Source: Chimonanthus salicifolius | Taxonomy: Eukaryota > Streptophyta > Magnoliopsida > Laurales > Calycanthaceae | DNA length: 64,000 nt | Direction: 5' to 3' | Assembly (NCBI GenBank): GCA_013350335.1 | Contig: CM023537.1 | Location: 47,180,111 to 47,244,110, forward strand | Shown: one piece after another, positions 56,238-64,000 of the stretch | Numbering within the stretch: position 1 is the stretch's first letter | Layout of the letters: every line of letters starts with the position of its first letter | Program-made: the position numbers and the translations under genes | The notes under the pieces: generated by a model | The model's input: only the letters and a program-made list of their open reading frames with translations | Told to the model about the DNA's origin: nothing | The model's database searches: none

Positions 56238-56361
56238 TGTTGGGGCTGTTGTGAACGAGTCCCACATTAAAAGTGTAGAAGGAGATCTCAGGGTTTATAA
56301 AGGACTTAGATCACTCTACCTAACATGCTAGTCTTTTGACCTGGTAGCCTAAGTTCCAACA
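56238..56361 (+). repeat. Solo LTR, 124 bp
   Basis: TGTTGGGGCTGTTGTGAACG to AAGTTCCAACA, the same length as and clearly homologous to the LTR at 53335-53458, here on the opposite strand (GAGTCCCACATT, GGAGAT.T.AGGGTTTATAAA, CACTC.ACCTAACATGCTAGT). A third, more decayed relative is at about 58890-59000. No 5-bp target duplication is seen. Confidence 0.7.
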
Positions 56362-57812
56362 ATATCATTACTAATTGTTTGCAGTAGACAAACATGTCTT
56401 AGTAGTAGATGGTTAAAAAGCTAAAATATCCAAAAAATCTATAATATTGAAAATCATGGATTGTAAAATTTTAAGAAAAAACTAAAAAATATTAAAACTG
56501 TGCCTTAAAATATCTAGTGTCGAAGTCGGATGCCCAAAGATCACGTTTCTGCAAGAAAGTAAATCATCAATTTTAATCTTCATTGTTTTCTAATTCCAAA
56601 ATACAAGTTTAAGGATTTGATATCTTGGATTCTTAAAAATTTCATGTTTGGTTTGGCAAGACTTTTCTGTAACTAGTGACAAACACTTGTCAAAAATTCA
56701 TAGTACATAATTCTTTCTTCAATTTACAAAATTTTGCACACAATTTTTCTAATTATGAATACAAACGAAAAATATGGATTAAGTCTCTCAAAGACTCAAA
56801 CTAACAAATTTAATCATAGTTTTTTTTTTATTATTTTTCATGAATTTGCTATACTTTTAGACAATAATATGATAATCTTGGACCAAATCCTTCAAACTCA
56901 CTAAATCAAATCTTAAACTATTCTTTTCCTATTTTTAATTTTTATACAATTTTTTATATATTTGATTTCAATATGATAAGGCTAGGTCAAAGCTTTCAAA
57001 CTCACAAAAATAAATTTTATATTTTTATCTTTTTTAAATTTTTAAATTTTTTTTCTTGTCAACATGAAAGAAAATGATAATGGTTTGATAAATGAATGGT
57101 TAAAATTTATTTGACAGTTATATTCACTTTTATATAAAATAAAGTAAAGAAATATTTAAATATTAATATAATTTTTTTGTACTTATTACACTAAACTACT
57201 AAAATTTCAATCTTTATATCAATTATTTTTTAAACTAATTTATGTATGAAATAGAGTTTGAGTTATGACATGTTACCCACTTTTAAGAGTTGAGAGTGAC
57301 TGAATGTTTGATGGATGCCCACACGAGAGACGTATTTAATTATTTATTTCTTTTCCACGGCTCGAATTCAGGTCATGCTTTTCACTGAATGCCTATCGTG
57401 AGTGTCGGTCTCTCGGCCCTGCGAGGAGGTAAGAGACGTGATGCCCTTTGGATTATTTTTCTAATTTATAGAACTTTTTTTAACAAAGGAGGAAAATCTT
57501 TTTGAAATTTCTGGACTTAGGTTAGTTTTCTTAAAAAATGTATTTCAAGTGACATCTCACTTTCACACAGGATAATTACCGATTAACACCATGGTGATTT
57601 GAACTCGCAACCTTTTATTTCAAGAGACAAAAAGAAAACAAATTTCATTACTAAAAAACCTAATTCGTAAAAAAATTAGATCACTAGAGACTTTAAATTC
57701 TGTATCCACAGATTTGTGTATGCACAAAACATGTCAAGATATTCTTTAAATCTTGTATTCTGGTTTTTAATCTCTTAAAATAACAAAGTAAGATAAAGAA
57801 TTACATACATAG
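56362..57812. other. AT-rich intergenic sequence
   Basis: No recognisable gene. At about 57560-57632, TGGTGATTTGAACTCGCAACC on the plus strand (in part) resembles an inverted tRNA B box and may be a SINE fragment in minus orientation. Confidence 0.35.
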
Positions 57813-57950
57813 GTGTAGCTCAGTTGGTTACCTCCAGCTTCAGAAAGTGGAAGGTCATGAGTTCGAGCTCCCATGACTTAATTTTGGTGTGCTTTAAAAG
57901 TAGAAGTTCACCTCTAAAGATTTTACGTTAGATAGCCCGCAACTGGTGTT
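57813..57950 (+). mobile_element. tRNA-derived SINE
   Basis: GTGTAGCTCAGTTGGTTA is a good A box and GGTCATGAGTTCGAGCTCC a good B box, 37 bases apart. The tRNA-like head is followed by TTTTGGTGTGCTTTAAAAGTAG and GATTTTACGTTAGATAGCCC, the tail shared with the SINE fragment at 46795. It is a retroposon and not a tRNA gene: the 3' half does not fold back on the 5' end. Confidence 0.65.
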
Positions 57951-58317
57951 TTGATGATATTTTAAAAATTGATACGATATTTTGGTGATATTGATTCTGA
58001 GAAAGAAAACATAATGGGTCCAATCATTTTACAGCCAGTGTTTTAAAATATAAGAATTAGTGGCTTTGATGATGATCACCCTACAAGAGAAGGTAGCTAC
58101 TCATTTTGCCATTTCATGTGTTACTTCATAGTTCATGTAGCCTAAATCTTGTTCCAATTGGTTAAGTATATTTTATGTATGGAACAAAGATCTCTAGCAA
58201 ACAAGTTTGAATCAAACAACTTGGCCTAAAGATTGTTTGTCTCTTAAAGACTATAGTCTAATGTTCATCTTCCATCAATTGTTGATCTGACCAAATTGGA
58301 CCTAAATTCAAACATTT

Positions 58318-59330
58318 TAAAAAAGTATGTGTCTAACCTAACCTAAACCCACAACCTAACCTAAACCCACATATAAATGGATAAGAAGGTTGGAGACTCG
58401 ACCTTATCTTACTTGATTTATATTAACAATATACTTATAAAATGAGGTGTTAGCATTACCTGACCCATATACTAAATGTCAAAATACCATCAGTGTCATA
58501 ATTGCAAATCTAAATGACTATAAACTAACTCAACTTATCAGTGAATTAAATATTTATATATTTTTTTTCTTTTTTGGAATAATATTCTAAGTAATTTATA
58601 ATTTTCTTTACTTGTACATTACTTTCTAAAATGGTGAGGGTAACATACTTAGATTGACTTCCACGAATTTATTGCTTAACATATTTTTATAATTTGTTGA
58701 TTTTGTATGTATTTTTACTTTAAATTTTTTGTGATTTTAAAATGAGCTAATTACGTAAATGGATAGATAGTTTAAATGAGTTTAGGTCAATTTATTTAAT
58801 TAAATGTGTAAACGATTTTGGATAGACTTGACCCATTTATTTTTATATCGGTATAAGTTTAGAGGAGATGATCTATTTAATAAATAAATTGTTAGGATTG
58901 GGTAGCAAGCCAAAAGACTAGTTTAATAGGTGGAATGACCCAAGTTCTTCATAAAGACTTAAATCTCCCCTCTTCACAATCAATGTTTAGAATTGAGACA
59001 CTTACTAGATATTATAATCAAAAGATTGTTTGTTTGAATACAAACATATAATAGCAAAACTAGATATGAGGAGATTTATTTCTTTCGATAGATAGTAGGT
59101 CTTTCCAGCCGGATTTATCAATGTAATGGAACTCTAGAACTTAAAAGAATACAAATAAAATACATAGCAAACTAAAAGAGTATGGGTCATTTTAAAAGAG
59201 TATGGGTCTAACCTAACCTAAACCCACATATAAATGGATAGGAAGGTTGAGACCTTGTCTGTCTTAATTTATATTATCAATATACTTATGAAATGAGTTG
59301 TTAGCATTACCTGACCCATATATTTGGCCA
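58318..59330. repeat. Local direct duplication with an LTR fragment
   Basis: The phrase GTCTAACCTAACCTAAACCC then ACATATAAATGGATA.GAAGGTTG and GTTAGCATTACCTGACCCATATA occurs at 58325-58475 and again at 59200-59325. Between them lies a decayed relative of the 124-bp LTR (about 58890-59000). The arrangement suggests an old duplication bracketing a retroelement. Confidence 0.55.
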
Positions 59331-59812
59331 GATTTATATTTGTGATTCTACATTAGTTGTTCCTTGATAGGCCTATCCACCACTTTCGCTCTACCGTATT
59401 CTTTGATTAATTCTTTAGAAGTTTTTTTTTTTTAATGATCAAGGTCTCCACATCTATTAGAGCATACAACTAATCTTCAGGTATGTGTAAGCCTCTCTAC
59501 TCGCACATCGAGTAATTATATGGAAAGTGACCTTTAAGATGGAGTGAGAATTGAATTTAGGACTCCTGCTGTTTGAAGCGGATTCCTTTAGATTAGTAGA
59601 ATTTAGAGTTTAAGGTTTAGAATTTAAACATTGACTTGATATCACAATCAAAAGATTATTTGTTTGAATGCAAACACAGAATAGCAAGACTGCATATAAG
59701 GAGATATATTCCTTTCTATAGATAGTAGATCTTTCAAGCTGGATTTATCAATACAATGGAACTCTAGAACTTAAAGACAAATCAAATACATAGCAAACTA
59801 AAAGTCTGAAGG
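59005..59812. repeat. Direct repeat of about 175 bp
   Basis: The stretch with AATCAAAAGATTGTTTGTTTG, TCTATAGATAGTAG, GGATTTATCAATACAATGG and AACTCTAGAACTTAAA is at about 59013-59185 and again at 59644-59812, about 630 bp apart, with about 88% similarity by eye. No coding capacity. It could be the two ends of a decayed retroelement. Confidence 0.6.
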
Positions 59813-60344
59813 TAATTAATTAAGAGTCCTAGTTAGATCTAGTTACATAGTATGTATACAAATATGTGGGACATCAAGGCATGCAACAAGTTTTGTTATC
59901 TAAGAATTATTGGAACTTCCAAATTCCAATTGGTACACTTCCCTTCCTTTTGCTGCAAGTGTTTATCTTGCACTTGCAACTTGTAACTTTGATGCCAATG
60001 CATAATACCGTAGAAGTCTCAGCACCTTTAATCCTTCTAAGGGATATACCAGCACTAGCAAGCAAACATATTCTTCATATTTTCGAGTTTTTGGCTAAGT
60101 ATTCCCCTTACTTTTTCCAGCAGCCTGCATGTCAATTCAGCAAGATGGTCGATTACAAAGGAATGTACTTTTCGAGACATAAAAATTAAAGAAATGAGAA
60201 AACAACTTAAATGGATAGTAGAACAACTTGCCTACGTTGATGATGGTCATGTCTGTGAGGTTGACCAAAGAATTTATTCTTTGCACAATCATCCTTCGTA
60301 TGATGAACCACATGAACTAGTGAATGGATAGTAAAAAAATTTAG

Positions 60345-61012
60345 GACTGTGTTTGGAAGAGAGGTTAATTTTTTAGGGGTTATCTTTAACCAGAGGTTAT
60401 TCTGGGCAGGGGTTGAAATGTATGTGTCGACCGATATGTATCGGTTTTTTAAGACTGAACGATATCGGCCGATACGATATATATCGGCTGTACAAAACTA
60501 TTATCGGCAGATATGGCCGATATTCGGTCCGCAATATCGGTCACCATATCGGCCGATATGCATAAATATCGGTATTTAAATTATTTTTTTTTTTAAAAAA
60601 ATCGATATGGTTTTTCAATGGTTTTTCACGGTTTTCCACGGTTTTTTGCGGGTTTTCACGGTTTTTTGCGGTTCTGTACGGTTCTTCCGATACGGTTTTC
60701 CACTGTTTTTTGCTGTTTTCACGGTTCTTCATGGTTTTTTCCTATTTTTTCACGGTTTTGAATACCGGAGGAGAGAGAAATGCCGATATCGGAGGAGAGA
60801 TAAATTTATTGGCTGATATTGCAGTCGATTTGCATATCGACCGAAATATCGGCCGGGGTGTTTTTTTGACCCCTGATTCTGGGTATTATGAATACCCTTG
60901 TTTGAAAAAGCTTTTCAAAAATAGGAGGAAAGGGATAAGAAGTTGATTTTTTACTCCTACCTCTTAATTACAAAATATAGATAATAGAAGGTTACTTCCC
61001 ATCCAAACGCAG
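60345..61012. mobile_element. MITE with GTGTTTGG-type ends, split by a nested hAT MITE
   Basis: Its flanking halves, 60345-60406 and 60876-61012, correspond in order to the uninterrupted MITE at 41938-42152 (GTTATCTTTAACCAG.GGTTA, TATTATGAATACC.TTGTTTGAAAA, TTTTTTACTCC, ending CCCATCCAAACGCAGCC). The 469-bp insertion lies at one point within it, with an 8-bp duplication. Confidence 0.65.
60399..60883. mobile_element. hAT MITE filled with TATCGGCCGATA palindromes
   Basis: The element spans 60407-60875 (469 bp) with perfect duplications ATTCTGGG at 60399-60406 and 60876-60883. Ends are CAGGGGTTGAAATG and, inverted, CAGGGGTCAAAAAAA. The left half has TATCGGCCGATACGATATATATCGG and further ATATCGGCCGATATGC copies, in pieces here. 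The middle is a run of diverged GGTTTTTCACGGTTTT words. The ends and palindromes match the autonomous-type hAT at 14514-20459, so it is most likely mobilised by that transposase family. Confidence 0.85.
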
Positions 61013-61136
61013 CCTAGGACTCTTCAATATCTTTCTGTACCACTTCTTGAATCTCTTCAAAATCTTATTTGTGCCTTGCTAAACGAGCATATATTTAACT
61101 TTGATTTGTTTATTCTTGTCCAACTTCACCTTGAAC

Positions 61137-64000
61137 CAGGGGTAGAAAAAACGCTATGGCCGATAATTCGGCCGATATGATTCTCTCTCCTCTGTTTTTT
61201 TCTTATATTTGTATTTTGGTCCGAAAATTTTATGGTAATTTTAGAAAATTTGGGGCTTCTTGAATATGTAATTTTTTCATTAAATACCAGTCATATACAT
61301 ATTCAAATTATTTATTTAAGTTTCGAATACAATTAATATTAAAATTAACAATAAAATGAAGAGAAATGATAAAAAAAATTAAATTATGAAAAAGTATGTA
61401 AGAAGTTTTTGTTAAATTTTGTGATTAAGCATTTTCCATACTTTTATATTAATTTAAGATAAAACAATTAATAATAAATATTTAAGATCTCCTTTAAAAG
61501 CTAACATCATCAAAAGAAAAAAAAAGCAACAACAATCTTACCAGCTGAAAATTTCCGATACTGCTCAAAGTTTCAGCTTATGTTTTTATTTTTGAACATT
61601 TTTTTCTCAAACATAATAATAAGGTTTAAAATTCTAATAGGATTTATATGTTTAATATTATATTTTCTATCACTTGTTAACCTAACATCTATGCATATGA
61701 CATCCATCTCAATATACATAATTCAACGACATTTAATTAAGAGTATTAATTATTAATTCCAATTGTAAATGTCATTGACAAATTCATCTTTCAATTCAAC
61801 GTTGCTTTCAAAGTTTCAATCCTTCACAATTCAAATAGTTTCAAATTTTCTCCAATGTCTCAATCCATTTTAGGATGAGTTCATCTCCAAATAACTCTCT
61901 GTATTTAAATTTTAAATTTTAAAATTTCATTTATTTAGATAAATTTCTTAAATTGTACTTCTTCATTAATTTGACCCTCGCATTCATGATCGACATCTAA
62001 TTAAAGAAATATTTTACTATCAATAACATAAGTCTCTTAAAAAATAAAAGTAAAAAATAAAAATCAAAATACAAAATTCTAGAAAGTTAAGATCCTAATT
62101 TTTATAAAATTCTATTAAAAATTATGAAAATGTATGTAAGAAATTTTTGATAAATTTAGTGATTAGTATTATGATTTTTTAAAATGTTTGTTGTATTTTA
62201 ATCTATCTATTTTTTTAAATTCTTAATCTTAGAGGTAGAACTTTTAATGGATTTAAAGATAATATATTAAATCTAATAATAATGGTTGGTGCTAATACTT
62301 CAAAATTGAAAACTTGAAATTACTTGAGTTTCACCAAATACATCAAAACTTGACCAAATTTTCTAAAAAAAAAAATGTAATATTACTATGGATCAAGCTC
62401 TTCAGATGGATAACCGGGCACGTGGAAATAAAATCTGGCATACATTTCTTCCAGAAGCCGCTCATCAGTAGACGTGTACTCGGATGTTGACAATGGATTG
62501 TGATACTGCCAACTATCGGAGGAGGGTTGCGACTGGTGATCTGAAATGGACATAGACTCCATATTACTTGACAATGAGTCTGTGTCCAATTGCCCATAGC
62601 TCGATTAACCAAAATATCCTGTGGGCATATATTCAAACGATACATATCCTTCACTCTGACCTAGCATGTTTGTTCCACCATGAGGAGGTGTAAGCTGTCT
62701 ATCATTCTGTCGGTGATGGACCTCATTCATGTCTGGATAATACCCCGGTGGATTTTCAGGCTCAACATCCACAACAATATTTTGATGACCAAAAGTGTAC
62801 CCATCATCTGACCCATTACCGTCATCTGTAGATGAATCAGATCTGGCCGACCCATAATCATGCCTGCTAGGTTGGCTACTCGGAACAACATATTCTTTTC
62901 CTCTGATTGATCTCCTCCTCTGTGAAGAGCTAGATTCCCCGGCTGTCCCAGTGGGCTGCTCACTAACAGAATGACGATGTGGTGCCATCCTTGTACTTGT
63001 TTGACCTTCCAGACCCGCATTTGGAGGGCGGGACACACTGATTGAATGGCGATGACTGTCATTCTTCGCGTCTTCCTCGGAATCCTGCAATTCTCCCAAC
63101 TCTATACTTTGATCTTAAAATGATATATCTAGATCATGAAGTACAGGTTGTTCTTCCTCTTCGATCCATTCACTCAATGGATCATTATAGGTGAATAGAG
63201 ACTCGAGGTTGATAGGCACGAAAAAATCATCTGCATCTGCCCGCGTGAGCTCACGGTACCTCCTCAAATTCCTCGCCCTCAGTCGCTGATTGTAGTGTAG
63301 GTACACTAAATCATTCAGTCTTTGAGATGATAACCTGTTTCGAGACTTGCTGTGGACATATTTAAATGTCGATCAATTACGCTCGCAGTTGGTTGCACTG
63401 CACGTCTGGCTCATCAGCTTAATGACGTACTTCCTCAATACTAGTGAGTTGTTTCCAAAATATGTCCACCACTGTATAGCACTCTTCGTCACCGTTTCTT
63501 TCAACCTAACGTCGGCAGCTTCATCTGCAAATGACTCCAAGCGGTTCTCATAATTGTGTAACTTCAAAACAAAAAAAACACAACTAGTATTATTGGATAA
63601 TGAACAACCTTCAAATTATCAAAAATATTTGGGTCATAATGAACGAAAGTAATACATCTCTAAAACATGCCCCCCGTTCACCAAGATGTATGACACCCAT
63701 AATCTCCAACGTTTGTCTTACGCAGTTACGAATTGAGTCGTTTGATAGCTCTAAACCCAAATCATTAGCTTTCTTTGAAAATAGATTCAAATAATATGTT
63801 CCCAAGTGAAATACAATTCGATTAGCCTAAATATAAGATATGCACAATAATAAGATATAAACACACTAGCAAATGAAAAACTAACCTGCAACGAACTGTG
63901 GATTCGAGATGAAGAACTAACTAATTCTCTCGTTGATGATTTACATGAAATGATCCGGATGATTAACTTTCGCAACTTCAGTTTTAGCCTTTATGATGCA
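61137..64000 (-). mobile_element. Second hAT element copy, cut by the window end
   Basis: Starts CAGGGGTAGAAAAAACG at 61137, with CCTTGAAC before it as the probable left duplication. From 61180 the sequence follows 14590 onward of the first hAT (GGGCTTCTTGAA.AT.TAATTTTTTCATTAAATA.C.GTCATATACATA). It reaches the transposase exons at 62386-64000. It runs off the window, so its right end is unseen. The left palindrome cluster is reduced to two poor copies. Confidence 0.8.
62386..64000 (-). pseudogene. hAT transposase, dead copy (partial)
   Basis: Homologous to the exons at 15447-16960. Exon 4 (63561-62386) has at least three in-frame stops relative to the first copy: 63373-63375 (CGG to TGA), 63115-63117 (TTA to TAA) and 62605-62607 (CAA to TAA). 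The acceptor before exon 3 (about 63798) reads GGGAA where the first copy has GGCAG, so the splice site is lost. It keeps the C-terminal end (SQPSSDSWQYH... to ELDP) that the first copy cuts short. Exon 2 is only partly inside the window. Several changes are C-to-T or G-to-A, as expected for decay of methylated DNA. Confidence 0.85.

Noticed and set aside
57813..57890. Possible tRNA gene from A and B boxes
   Set aside because: No acceptor-stem pairing is visible, and the downstream tail is shared with other SINE copies in the window.
59866..60189. 107-codon plus-strand ORF with hydrophobic stretches
   Set aside because: No recognisable domain, isolated in repeat-rich intergenic DNA; chance ORF is more likely.

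Overview
The window is nuclear DNA from a flowering plant. It is AT-rich, split by many introns and dominated by transposable elements of plant types (hAT with DUF659, FAR1-type MULE, PF20167 protein, Ty1/copia, TRIMs, tRNA-derived SINEs, Stowaway-like and pogo-like elements). I cannot name the species. Base composition does not suggest a grass. Only one ordinary host gene is recognisable: a ten-exon, minus-strand FAD polyamine oxidase of the peroxisomal PAO2/3/4 type, coding 31708 down to 21747, 481 residues, ending in Ser-Arg-Leu.

Layout. 1-13660: nested, decayed LTR retroelements, including a tail-to-tail pair of about 1.6-1.8 kb LTRs (4567-6182 and 6575-8336), a pogo-like element (8412-9286), an RTE-type LINE relic, a five-unit 52-bp minisatellite and a complete TRIM (13019-13659). 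14514-20459: a nearly intact hAT element bounded by an 8-bp duplication (GTCCTACC). It carries a four-exon transposase and terminal clusters of a TATCGGCCGATA-type palindrome. 21747-32130: the polyamine oxidase gene, with LINE relics and repeats in its long introns, two GC-AG introns and two upstream ORFs.

33141-39909: a 6.8-kb Mutator-like element with 8-bp duplications (TAAATTAT). Its inverted repeats of over 1 kb are built from dozens of copies of the 16-bp palindrome ATTCATTCGAATGAAT. It holds two convergent genes, a PF20167 protein and a broken FAR1/MULE transposase. 40192-41462 and 44304-45740: two gene-less elements that share its roughly 80-bp terminal module but carry GATCGATC palindromes and tandem arrays of a roughly 320-bp self-complementary unit. 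49782-53458: a decayed minus-strand copia element and 124-bp LTRs. 53459-60340: intergenic sequence with a SINE, LTR fragments and direct duplications. 60345-61012: a MITE split by a 469-bp hAT MITE. 61137 to the window end: a second, dead copy of the hAT element.

The strongest candidate for something undescribed is the group of three Mutator-like elements. They have the same terminal module, with CTGCCC exactly 73 nt from the left end in all three, followed by different, highly self-complementary subterminal arrays. The hAT family in the same window shows a parallel arrangement with another palindrome. No search could be run, so domain and family names rest on motif recognition.
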